Translations under genes and position numbers: made by a program
Part shown: piece after piece, positions 1 to 6,496 of the stretch
Position numbering within the stretch: the stretch's first letter is position 1
Layout: every line of letters starts with the position of its first letter
The notes under the pieces: model-generated
What the model saw: only the letters and a program-made list of their open reading frames with translations
Told to the model about the DNA's origin: nothing
Databases searched by the model: none
Source: JAHDHW01 sp964551455
Lineage (GTDB): Bacteria > Bacteroidota > Bacteroidia > Chitinophagales > Saprospiraceae
Assembly (NCBI GenBank): GCA_964551455.1
Contig: CAZKDA010000131.1
Location: 1-13,071 of the forward strand
Length of the DNA stretch: 13,071 bases
Direction of reading: 5' to 3'

Positions 1-70
1 GACCGCGCCTGCCTGAACCAGCCCGACTGCCACGGGCGGGCGGGTGCTAAAGGCACGCAGGCTTCGGTCA
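1..70. repeat. GC-rich imperfect palindromic element at window edge
   Basis: This stretch is much more GC-rich than the AT-rich DNA after it. GACCG and GCCTGC near the left end (1-12) are matched in inverse orientation by GCAGGC at 57-62 and CGGTC at 65-69, so the block can fold on itself imperfectly. The string GGCACGCAGGC (52-62) resembles GGCACACAGGC in the palindrome at 9387-9397, which suggests a dispersed intergenic repeat family. An open frame of about 30 codons crosses it to a stop at 91-93, but the translation resembles no protein I know, so I do not call a gene end here. Confidence 0.35.
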
Positions 71-211
71 GTTCTTTCACGCCAGTTTTCTGATGTTTTA
101 AAATTCCAAAGAAAATTCTAAATCTTTGCATTGGCGGGTTTCGGATTTGGAAAATAATCTATGCTTCGTCGGTTTATCTGTGAACAAGTATATTTTGCGT
201 ACAGTTAGACG

Positions 212-240
212 TTGGAAATAACTTCGACAGGTTAAATTTT
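212..240 (+). promoter_or_regulatory. Possible Bacteroidota promoter of pbpC
   Basis: TTG at 212-214, then 18 bases, then TAAATTTT at 233-240, one base off the Bacteroidota -7 consensus TAnnTTTG. Transcription would start near 247, about 23 bases before the start codon. The spacing is slightly short and the match imperfect, so this is a candidate only. Confidence 0.3.
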
Positions 241-269
241 CGAGGTGTCGATAACTAAAAAATCGGACA

Positions 270-2666
270 TTGAATTTTTTAAAACAAGTTTATCGGTTAT
301 TTTTCATAAAGCACCTCCGCAAAACTTTGGTCATTTTCTGCTTGCTCCTTGTGGTTTTCTGGTTTTGCTTGCCATCGCCACTTTTCGAAGATACTACGGC
401 TTTGGTACTGGAAGACCATGAAGGTAATTTGCTGGGGGCACGAATTGCTGCTGATGGTCAGTGGCGTTTCCCACACAATGATCGTGTTCCCGGAAAATTC
501 AGGCAAGCTATCATTGAATTTGAAGACAAACGGTTTTACAAACATTTTGGTGTCGATCCGCTCAGTCTTGGGCGGGCTTTTGTACAAAACCTGAAAGCAG
601 GCAGGATTGTCAGCGGAGGCAGTACCCTGAGCATGCAGGTGATCCGGTTGTCGCGAAAAGGCAAACCGCGTTCGGTTTATCAAAAAATGATCGAAATTAT
701 TCTCGCTACGCGGCTGGAGTTGAAATACAGCAAAGCGGAAATATTGGCCTTTTACGCTTCCAATGCGCCTTTCGGCGGCAATGTCGTCGGCATTGATGCA
801 GCTTCATGGCGTTATTTTGGTAAAAAACCCGAATTGCTTTCATGGGCAGAAGCGGCTACGCTTGCAGTTTTGCCCAACAGCCCTTCGCTGATCCATCCAG
901 GACGCAACCGGCAGGCTTTGTTAAACAAACGCGACCGCCTGCTAAATCGACTTTTAGAAAAAGGCAAAATAGACTCCCTGACCTGTGAACTGGCAAAGGA
1001 AGAATCACTCCCTGACAAACCTTTGCCTTTGCCGCAACTAGCTCCTCATCTCCTCGATCGCGTGTTTATTGAACATTTTAAAAAAAGAAATTCGGGGCCA
1101 ACCCGGTTTCGAACCACTTTGCAACCGGAACTTCAAAAGCGGATAAATCGTGTTTTGAATAACCATCATCAGCACTTGCGGGAAAACCTGGTAAACAATA
1201 TCGCAGCTATCGTGGTGGAGATCGAAAGCGGGAATGTGCTGGCTTATGTGGGGAATGTAAATTCAGGAGCGGAACACAACGAATTCGTCGATGTGATAAG
1301 CGCGCCACGAAGTACAGGCAGCATCCTGAAGCCATTCCTGTACGCGATGATGCTGGACGAAGGAAAAATATTGCCAAACAGCCTTGTGTCCGATATTCCA
1401 ACGCGGATGGAAGGTTTCAGCCCGAAAAACTTTCACGATGCTTACGACGGCGCTGTTCCGGCGAAAAAAGCCCTGATCCGCTCGCTTAATGTACCGATGG
1501 TGCACCTGCTTTCCGATTACGGGCTGGAGAAGTTTCATTTCGGATTAAAACAACTTGGGTTGTCCACCATCACCAAGCCAGCAAACCACTATGGCTTAAC
1601 GCTAGTACTTGGCGGCGCCGAAGCAACCTTGTGGGATATCACCAATGCCTACACCGGAATGGCTCGCACGTTGAACCATTTTTATGAAAATGACGGCCGG
1701 TACCGCAGCAATGACTTCCGGGATTTGAATTTTGATGGCGGAAAGTCAAATATCCAGGCCAGGGAAAAGCTGCTGCGTGAAGCGCCCGTTTTGTCGGCGG
1801 GAGCTATCTGGCAGACTTTCGAGGCGATGCGGCAACTCGAACGACCCGACGCTTTGGGGAACTGGCAACGCTTTCAATCCTCAAAGCCGATTGCCTGGAA
1901 AACCGGAACCAGTTATGGTTTTCGCGATGCCTGGGCGGTTGGGGTTACCCCAAAATATGCTGTGGGCGTCTGGGTAGGAAATGCAGATGGTGAAGGCCGC
2001 CCCGGGTTGGTTGGCGTAGCGGCGGCGGCTCCGATACTTTTTGACATTTTTGATGAACTGGATTTTTCAAAATGGTTTGTCCAGCCGTTCGATGAAATGT
2101 TGAAAATCCCGGTCTGCAAACAAAGTGGATTCAGGGCATTGGATATTTGCGAAACCGATAGTATCTGGGTTGTTCAATATGGTCTCAATGCAGCCCCCTG
2201 CGCTTTCCACAAGATCATTCACCTGGATGCCACTGCCAGATGGCAAGTGACGAGCAGTTGTGAAAATCCGGTGAACATGAAACACCTGCCCTGGTTTGTG
2301 CTGCCGCCTGTTGAAGAACATTTTTACAAAACCGGAAATCCGAATTATAAGGTTTTGCCACCTTTCCGGGAAGATTGTAAGTTAAGCGAGGCATCGGCAA
2401 ATCCCATGCAACTGATATATCCGAAAAATGCGGCGAAGATTTATGTTCCGCTGGATATGAACGGCAAGCGCAGCCATGTGGTTTTTAAGGTGGCACACAG
2501 AGAGCCAGAAACATTGATCCACTGGCATCTCGACAATGAATTCATCGGCAGCACCAGCCAGTTCCATCATTTTGAACTCCAACCCAGCCCCGGCCTGCAC
2601 CAACTCACCCTGGTTGACAACAACGGCTCCAGGCTGCATCAGCAGTTTGAGATCCTTGAAAAGTAA
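270..2666 (+). CDS. pbpC: Penicillin-binding protein 1C (bifunctional glycosyltransferase/transpeptidase)
   Basis: Polymerises lipid II into glycan strands and is predicted to cross-link peptides in the periplasm. The 798-residue product has a short cytoplasmic N-terminus, one membrane anchor (about 18-38), then a GT51 domain with catalytic Glu in FEDKRFYKHFGVD (Glu85) and GGSTLSMQ (116-123). The transpeptidase domain carries SILK (catalytic Ser351, Lys354), SLN (405-407) and KTGTS (544-548), all intact. The last ~90 residues match the beta-rich PBP1C C-terminal domain. Length is close to E. coli PbpC (about 770). The start is TTG at 270; an in-frame stop at 252-254 and no ATG between them force a non-ATG start, and a later start would cut into the anchor. 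In many bacteria pbpC follows an alpha-2-macroglobulin gene; none is visible in the 269 bases upstream. It appears to be a single-gene unit. Confidence 0.95.
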   Translation: MNFLKQVYRLFFIKHLRKTLVIFCLLLVVFWFCLPSPLFEDTTALVLEDHEGNLLGARIAADGQWRFPHNDRVPGKFRQAIIEFEDKRFYKHFGVDPLSLGRAFVQNLKAGRIVSGGSTLSMQVIRLSRKGKPRSVYQKMIEIILATRLELKYSKAEILAFYASNAPFGGNVVGIDAASWRYFGKKPELLSWAEAATLAVLPNSPSLIHPGRNRQALLNKRDRLLNRLLEKGKIDSLTCELAKEESLPDKPLPLPQLAPHLLDRVFIEHFKKRNSGPTRFRTTLQPELQKRINRVLNNHHQHLRENLVNNIAAIVVEIESGNVLAYVGNVNSGAEHNEFVDVISAPRSTGSILKPFLYAMMLDEGKILPNSLVSDIPTRMEGFSPKNFHDAYDGAVPAKKALIRSLNVPMVHLLSDYGLEKFHFGLKQLGLSTITKPANHYGLTLVLGGAEATLWDITNAYTGMARTLNHFYENDGRYRSNDFRDLNFDGGKSNIQAREKLLREAPVLSAGAIWQTFEAMRQLERPDALGNWQRFQSSKPIAWKTGTSYGFRDAWAVGVTPKYAVGVWVGNADGEGRPGLVGVAAAAPILFDIFDELDFSKWFVQPFDEMLKIPVCKQSGFRALDICETDSIWVVQYGLNAAPCAFHKIIHLDATARWQVTSSCENPVNMKHLPWFVLPPVEEHFYKTGNPNYKVLPPFREDCKLSEASANPMQLIYPKNAAKIYVPLDMNGKRSHVVFKVAHREPETLIHWHLDNEFIGSTSQFHHFELQPSPGLHQLTLVDNNGSRLHQQFEILEK

Positions 2667-2708
2667 AACCGGAGAACTCATCTTACCCCGAACCGCTTTT
2701 CGATAAAC

Positions 2709-2817
2709 TTGTCACAAAAAAAATCTCCTACATTCGGAGGCTATTGAATGTAGGAGAACTAAACATACTATGAGAAAACTACACGCATGCAATATAGATT
2801 GGTTTTTTTTAATATAA
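2709..2817. repeat. Hairpin/mini-ORF element, copy 1
   Basis: First of three related copies. It has TTG-T-CAC and an A8 run (2716-2723), a perfect 11-bp inverted repeat CTCCTACATTC (2725-2735) / GAATGTAGGAG (2746-2756) with loop GGAGGCTATT, then the shared block ACATACTATGAGAAAACT. An ATG at 2770 inside that block opens a 15-codon frame, MRKLHACNIDWFFLI, ending at 2817. Read on the minus strand the hairpin is followed by eight T residues, so it also has the form of an intrinsic terminator. Homology with copy 3 continues past the mini-ORF through TTGGTTTTTT and beyond. Confidence 0.75.
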
Positions 2818-3072
2818 AACTCCGATTTATGAAAAGGGGAAGTATAAGGTATCAATGGTATGTATTTTTTATGCAGTGGTATTTGAAAAACAATAATATA
2901 AAAAATGTTGAACAAGACAGGTTTTCCCTATAAGTTAAGCACCTAACAGTGTTTTTATGGATGCTGAAAAATATTTAAAGGGAATCTGTAAACACAGGTT
3001 AAAACGTCCTTTGATGAAGGAAGAGAAATTGATTCTATAAAAATTATTGCAACTTTGAAAAGTCAGTTCAGA

Positions 3073-3158
3073 TTGGCACAAAAAAAAATCCCTACACCAC
3101 AGAAGGGAGAAGGTGTAGGAAAATTAAACATACTATGAGAAAACTGGATGCAAGTTAA
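3073..3158. repeat. Hairpin/mini-ORF element, copy 2
   Basis: Second copy, 365 bases after copy 1 measured between the mini-ORF ATGs. TTG-G-CAC and an A9 run (3080-3088) precede CCTACACC (3091-3098) / GGTGTAGG (3112-3119), with loop ACAGAAGGGAGAA. The shared block follows, with ATG at 3135 opening a 7-codon frame MRKLDAS, stop at 3156-3158. The stem differs from copy 1 at two consecutive pairs (TT/AA to CC/GG) and pairing is kept. Confidence 0.75.
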
Positions 3159-3294
3159 TATCACATCGAAATTCAAAAAAGGCATATTTAGGATATGGTA
3201 AACAATCGCCGGGAAGCGGTACGACTTCTTTAGGATGCGGCATCCGGATTATTAAAAAATACAGCGATAAAGACGTTAGTTTTCAAAAAAACAG

Positions 3295-3404
3295 CTTTCA
3301 AAAAAAATTTCCTGCACCTCAGGAGGGAGCAAGGTGCAGGAAGATTAAACAAACATACTATGAGAAAACTAGACGCAAGATATGTTGGTTTTTTCAAATA
3401 TTAA
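3295..3404. repeat. Hairpin/mini-ORF element, copy 3
   Basis: Third copy, 225 bases after copy 2. An A8 run (3300-3307) precedes a perfect 11-bp inverted repeat TTCCTGCACCT (3309-3319) / AGGTGCAGGAA (3332-3342) with loop CAGGAGGGAGCA. The shared block has a 4-base AAAC duplication before ATACTATG. The ATG at 3360 opens a 14-codon frame MRKLDARYVGFFKY, stop at 3402-3404. Relative to copy 2 the stem has an A-T to G-C change that keeps pairing. Confidence 0.75.
3300..3342 (-). terminator. Possible intrinsic terminator downstream of the kinase gene
   Basis: On the minus strand the copy-3 hairpin (11-bp stem, 12-base loop) is followed by A and then T8. It is the first strong hairpin-plus-T-run met by transcription leaving the kinase gene that ends at 3480. 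The equivalent hairpins of copies 2 and 1 have the same orientation, giving three terminator-like structures in tandem. Confidence 0.5.
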
Positions 3405-3479
3405 AATACTGTTTACGAAGTGGAGAGCAAATCCAAAAAAGTGGGGCTTTTGAGCAAGAGAACGGTAGAAAACGGAGAC

Positions 3480-4430
3480 TTATGATTTCTGAATGATCTC
3501 TATCGGCAACTGGATTTCAACCCTGGTTCCTGTGGCCTGATTTGTTTTGGCATTCTTCAGGTCGATGGTTTTAAAAAACACGCCTTTTTTGCGGTATTTG
3601 TTCAGTACTTCAAACCTTTCTTTGGTGATCCTCAGGCCTTTTGATTCGTGGAGCACGTTGTAATGATTCAATTCCTGCAACTCCCTCACCTTGTCTCTGC
3701 CGATCCCGTTGTCTTCCACAATACAAAGCAGGGTATTTTCATCAAAGAGCTTGAACTCAATGGTCACCTTTCCGCTTTTCACGGTTCTAAGCCCGTGCTC
3801 GATGGCATTTTCCACGAAAGGTTGGATAAACATGGTCGGGATGCCCATAATGTCTTCTTCGATCTCGTCGTCCACGATGATCTCAAAACTGATTTTTTCC
3901 TCAAAGCGGAGCTTTTGATTGATGAACAAGTAGTTTTCCAAAAACTCAATTTCTTTTTCGAGGCTGATAATTTCGAGGTCGGAATAATCGAGGCTTTGGC
4001 GCATGAGTTTGGCAAACTTGGCGAGGTACTTCGAGGCATCTTTCACCTCGTTGGAAGTGATGAAATTCTGGATGGCGTTCAGGGCATTATACATAAAATG
4101 CGGGTTCATCTGCGAGCGCAATGCCTTTAGTTGCAAACCAATCGACTGATGCCGCAGCAGTTCCGCTTCACGTTTCTTTTTTTCTGCTTCATAACGGATT
4201 TCAAATTCTGTCACCCTGCGTTGGCTGACTTCCTCCATGTGGCGGTCTCTCATTTGATCGTGAAGCAGCAGATATTTGTAGGCATCCTCGAATTCGGATT
4301 GCTCTGCGTAAAAAGCTGCGATCTCTTTACAAACATTCGACAGCAGGCTGAAATCGTTCTCCTTGCTGGCATATTCCAGCGATTTTACAAAATGCTTTTC
4401 GGCGCGTTTTTTTTTTGTTGAGTGTGGCAT
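3480..4430 (-). CDS. LytS-type sensor histidine kinase, C-terminal part (frame-shifted from TPR part)
   Basis: Kinase half of a two-component sensor, predicted to autophosphorylate and pass phosphate to a LytTR-type regulator. Counting from the ATG at 4430: remaining TPR helices (10-60), a charged coiled coil (about 60-103), the His_kinase box LRSQMNPHFMYNALNAIQ (His111 as phosphoacceptor), the N box FVENAIEHGLR (Asn208), the G1 box VEDNGIGRD (239-246) and a second glycine motif GTRVEIQLP (301-309). No hydrophobic membrane span is seen between TPRs and kinase, although many relatives have one there. The ATG at 4430 lies within the preceding TPR frame and the first codons (MPHST) are out of register with the real protein, so this start is probably not native. 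Removing one A from the A10 run at 4407-4416 joins both frames into one protein of about 638 residues. Translation by slippage or coupling is possible. Confidence 0.85.
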   Translation of the reverse strand: MPHSTKKKRAEKHFVKSLEYASKENDFSLLSNVCKEIAAFYAEQSEFEDAYKYLLLHDQMRDRHMEEVSQRRVTEFEIRYEAEKKKREAELLRHQSIGLQLKALRSQMNPHFMYNALNAIQNFITSNEVKDASKYLAKFAKLMRQSLDYSDLEIISLEKEIEFLENYLFINQKLRFEEKISFEIIVDDEIEEDIMGIPTMFIQPFVENAIEHGLRTVKSGKVTIEFKLFDENTLLCIVEDNGIGRDKVRELQELNHYNVLHESKGLRITKERFEVLNKYRKKGVFFKTIDLKNAKTNQATGTRVEIQLPIEIIQKS

Positions 4431-5397
4431 ACAGCCTGGCCTTTCTACCTTCGATCAAAGAGAAATTTGCAAAATCCTGTTTTGACTTTTCCAAATACAA
4501 TCTGTGAGCGCGATCGTAAAGCTGGAGCGCATCATCAAACTTATTGGCCTTGTAGTAGCAAAATCCAAGATTGGCGTATGCTCCGGCGCGGGCATCCTGG
4601 CTTACATCGTCCTTGATCTTGATGGCATTGTGAAAAAATTCGGCGGCTTTTTCGTTGTTTTCCAAAGCCATATAAGCGTTTCCGACGTTGAGATAATGCC
4701 ACGACAGCCGGGTGCGCATTCCCATTGATTCGCACCATTTCACTACATTTTCGTAAGCTTTGACACTTTTATACGGCTCGTCGTTTCGTTCGTAAATTCT
4801 GCCCAGCCCGCTGTAGATAAGTGTTCGGAAATAATAATCTTTAAGCGACAGATCGGGAAGGGCGTAGATCCTTTTGTCTGCTTCGAGCAGCAACTCAATG
4901 GCTTTTTCATAATTGGAATAATGGAGATTCAAAAAACCTTCGCGGCAGATGATCCTGGCTTCGAGTTGGGTATCGGGAAACACTTCCAGCATTTTGGCGG
5001 CCTTATCGAGGAAATTGGTGGCCTGATCCATTTTGTTGAGGTTGATGCAGGTGCCGGCGTAGTCGATGAATGCTTCGGCCTGTTGTTTGACGTCGCCGCG
5101 TTCATCGAGAATTTCGAGCGCCTGTTTGAAATGCAATTCCGCCAGGGCATAATTGTACAACTGGTTTTCGATAATGGCCGTGTTGAGGTGGAAACGCAGT
5201 TTGAAATCGCGGTCATTGACTTTCAGAAGAATAGCCTCCTGTTCTGCCAGGTTTTTCTGCGCTTTGCGGTAATTGGTAAAGGCAAAATATCCGGTCAACT
5301 GATCGAGGATGATCAGCCTTTGGAAAGGATCTTTTTGTTTTTCCAGTTGAGATTCGAGGCGTCTAATGTTTGAAATTGAAGCAGCGGTAGGAGCCAT
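4327..5397 (-). CDS. TPR sensor domain of the histidine kinase, N-terminal part
   Basis: About 330 residues of tandem TPR helices up to the frame break, for example NYALAELHFKQALEIL, NYEKAIELLLEADKRI, NEKAAEFFHNAIKI and FDDALQLYDRAHRLY. TPR arrays bind peptides or proteins, so this is the likely input domain. It has no signal peptide and no membrane segment, so the sensor is predicted to be cytoplasmic. I choose ATG at 5397 (MAPTAASISN) over the TTG at 5415, whose extra residues come from an A-rich stretch just after a terminator. The frame runs past the kinase junction to 4327 with an unrelated tail (RRKAFCKIAG and onward) caused by the A10 run at 4407-4416; the true continuation is the kinase frame. 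It lies downstream of a double-glycine peptide gene, with a terminator between them. Confidence 0.85.
   Translation of the reverse strand: MAPTAASISNIRRLESQLEKQKDPFQRLIILDQLTGYFAFTNYRKAQKNLAEQEAILLKVNDRDFKLRFHLNTAIIENQLYNYALAELHFKQALEILDERGDVKQQAEAFIDYAGTCINLNKMDQATNFLDKAAKMLEVFPDTQLEARIICREGFLNLHYSNYEKAIELLLEADKRIYALPDLSLKDYYFRTLIYSGLGRIYERNDEPYKSVKAYENVVKWCESMGMRTRLSWHYLNVGNAYMALENNEKAAEFFHNAIKIKDDVSQDARAGAYANLGFCYYKANKFDDALQLYDRAHRLYLEKSKQDFANFSLIEGRKARLYATLNKKKTRRKAFCKIAGICQQGERFQPAVECL
4407..4416 (-). other. A10 homopolymer at frame break in the kinase gene
   Basis: Ten T residues on the plus strand (A10 in the gene). The upstream frame reads TLN-KKK-TRRK, the downstream frame ST-KKK-RAEKHF. 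With nine A residues the reading is LNKKKRAEKHF, which continues the TPR pattern into the kinase. The sequence therefore holds either a +1 error or mutation, or a slippery site. Confidence 0.85.
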
Positions 5398-5418
5398 GTG
5401 TTTTTTTTTCTGCAAAAT

Positions 5419-5449
5419 AAAAAAAGGCTACATTCAAGTCAATGCAGCC
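5419..5449 (-). terminator. Intrinsic terminator between peptide gene and kinase gene
   Basis: On the minus strand GGCTGCATT (5449-5441), a 6-base loop, then AATGTAGCC (5434-5426) and T7 (5425-5419). All nine pairs form in RNA, one as a G-U wobble, which favours the minus strand. It follows the peptide gene stop by 32 bases and precedes the kinase ATG by 21 bases, so the kinase would need read-through or a start inside or just after the terminator. Confidence 0.7.
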
Positions 5450-5481
5450 ATTTTCAGATCGTAAAATACAAAGTCAGTAGG

Positions 5482-5637
5482 TTATTGAGGAACGATGCCG
5501 CCGCAACCCCGGTTGCCCTGATTGGTTTGATGGTTACTGGTTCCTCCGATGATCTTTGCCAGATCGTCTTTTTGGATCACTTGCTCCTGCAAGTCCGTCA
5601 TAAGTTCTCTTAGACCTTTGTTCTTCTTGCTTCCCAT
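5482..5637 (-). CDS. Double-glycine-leader peptide precursor (51 aa)
   Basis: A small gene, ATG at 5637 to TAA at 5484-5482. The first 32 residues form an amphipathic, charged leader starting MGSKKNKGLRELMTDLQ and ending DDLAKIIGG, the classic pattern of leaders cut after Gly-Gly by C39-type peptidases of peptide-exporting ABC transporters. The predicted mature part is TSNHQTNQGNRGCGGIVPQ, 19 residues, Gly/Asn/Gln-rich with a single Cys. Similar precursors are common in Bacteroidota as predicted bacteriocin, RiPP or signalling peptides. It has its own terminator and lies directly upstream of a TPR histidine kinase gene on the same strand. No transporter, C39 peptidase or modifying enzyme is visible nearby. 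Function as toxin or signal is not decided by the sequence. Translation is supported by the intact leader motif rather than by length. Confidence 0.75.
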   Translation of the reverse strand: MGSKKNKGLRELMTDLQEQVIQKDDLAKIIGGTSNHQTNQGNRGCGGIVPQ

Positions 5638-5727
5638 AGCGCTAGTTTATTCTAAGATTAAGGAAAAAATTGGTTAAAGACCAGTTTGTTTATTCTTTAT
5701 AAAATTACGAACTTATTGTATCACTCC

Positions 5728-5758
5728 CAAATACTTTTATTCTTTTCCCTTAAAACAA
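5728..5758 (-). promoter_or_regulatory. Possible promoter of the peptide gene
   Basis: On the minus strand TTG (5758-5756), 20 bases, then AGTATTTG (5735-5728), which matches the TTTG part but not the TA of the Bacteroidota -7 box TAnnTTTG. It would leave a 5' leader of roughly 85 bases before the ATG at 5637. Confidence 0.25.
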
Positions 5759-5982
5759 TTCATTATAAATTAATCATACAACAAGAGGACAAAAAAGTTT
5801 TCGCAATGTATCTATCTTTTTTTCAACAGTTTATGCCGTCCATTATTTTTGAAAAAGTTAAACATTCAATTTGAAGTTTAAACGCAGCAAAAGAATTGTA
5901 ACATTGAGATTACTATGTTTTAAAAAAGTAAATTCGATAACTGAGTCAAAACATCATTACTATTGTTTGTTGGAGGTGAAGT
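5759..5982. other. AT-rich stretch without recognisable gene
   Basis: Part of the 468-base gap between the peptide gene start (5637) and the antitoxin stop (6106). It is strongly AT-rich. A 62-codon plus-strand frame at 5686-5874 has low-complexity, hydrophobic and lysine-rich translation and no family resemblance, so I do not call it. Apart from the candidate peptide promoter before it and a hairpin after it I see nothing definable. Confidence 0.5.
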
Positions 5983-6007
5983 GGTTCAGGCTGCTTCAAC
6001 CTTTTTT
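5983..6007 (+). terminator. Terminator-like hairpin on the plus strand
   Basis: GGTTCAGG (5983-5990), a 3-base loop, CTTCAACC (5994-6001), then T6 (6002-6007). One internal mismatch and one G-U pair. No plus-strand gene is recognised upstream, so it is either chance or the end of an unrecognised small transcript. Confidence 0.3.
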
Positions 6008-6105
6008 GCCGCCCTGATTTTCCAATGAAAACAATCGTTCAATGTAAAAACAGATTTTTTTGCTGACGCCTTTACACAGAGGCAACCTATGTTGGGCGTG
6101 GAGGG

Positions 6106-6492
6106 TTATTTCCCTTTTATCATTTGATTGGCTGAGTAAAAGTCGTGAATTAGTTTTTCGAGTAAATGGTCTAACTCTATTCCATTTCTTTGGATCCACG
6201 TTTTTACATCTTTTTCAATTTCAATATTTACAGTCAGCCGTTCTTTTAAGTTTCCGTAAGGGTCAATATCTGTTCGTTTCCATTCATAGTCATCAAATTC
6301 CGGATCGTATGCTACGTCTGCATCGTCGTATAATATCACTTCATCAGGAACCTCAACGCCTGCCTTTCCGAGCTTGAAGGCATCCAGGGCTTTTACTTTT
6401 TCACGCTTGAAATCAATGACCACTCCGTCTAACTTCTTCCCTTTTTCCAAACGTTTCAAAGCCTCGGCGACTGATATGCTTTTGCTGTTCAT
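6106..6492 (-). CDS. BrnA-like antitoxin with extended N-terminal region
   Basis: Predicted antitoxin partner of the BrnT-like toxin; its ATG (6492-6490) begins 4 bases after the toxin stop, a tight co-transcribed pair in the usual toxin-first order. The C-terminal third, RLTVNIEIEKDVKTWIQ (85-101) followed by two helices to about 118, looks like the ribbon-helix-helix DNA-binding part of BrnA proteins, which usually repress their own operon. BrnA proteins are commonly 80-100 residues; this one has 128. The extra N-terminal part (SISVAEALKRLEKGKKLDG, then an acidic stretch YDDADVAYDPEFDDYEW, 55-71) is not part of the standard fold that I know. I recall similar uncharacterised Bacteroidota proteins beside BrnT, but cannot verify this here. 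Confidence 0.7.
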   Translation of the reverse strand: MNSKSISVAEALKRLEKGKKLDGVVIDFKREKVKALDAFKLGKAGVEVPDEVILYDDADVAYDPEFDDYEWKRTDIDPYGNLKERLTVNIEIEKDVKTWIQRNGIELDHLLEKLIHDFYSANQMIKGK

Positions 6493-6496
6493 AATC

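Noticed and set aside
1..93. C-terminal end of an upstream gene
   Set aside because: The open frame is about 30 codons of repeat-like, GC-rich sequence with no similarity I can recognise.
2725..2756. Hairpin of copy 1 as the terminator of pbpC
   Set aside because: In the plus direction no T-run follows the stem (AACTAAACAT); the T-run exists only on the minus strand.
2712..2915. 67-codon minus-strand frame across hairpin copy 1
   Set aside because: The corresponding frame is not kept in copies 2 and 3, and it covers the stem-loop and T-run.
2709..3404. CRISPR array or integron attC array as explanation of the triplicate
   Set aside because: Only three copies, unequal spacing (365 and 225 bases), diverged repeats with covarying stems, and no cas or integrase genes in the window.
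4921..5373. 150-codon plus-strand frame, and a similar one at 3648-4130
   Set aside because: Both lie antisense to the TPR kinase and have no recognisable motifs; composition fits mirrored coding sequence.
5686..5874. 62-codon plus-strand frame in the AT-rich gap
   Set aside because: Low-complexity translation, no motif, and such frames are expected by chance in AT-rich DNA lacking stop pressure.
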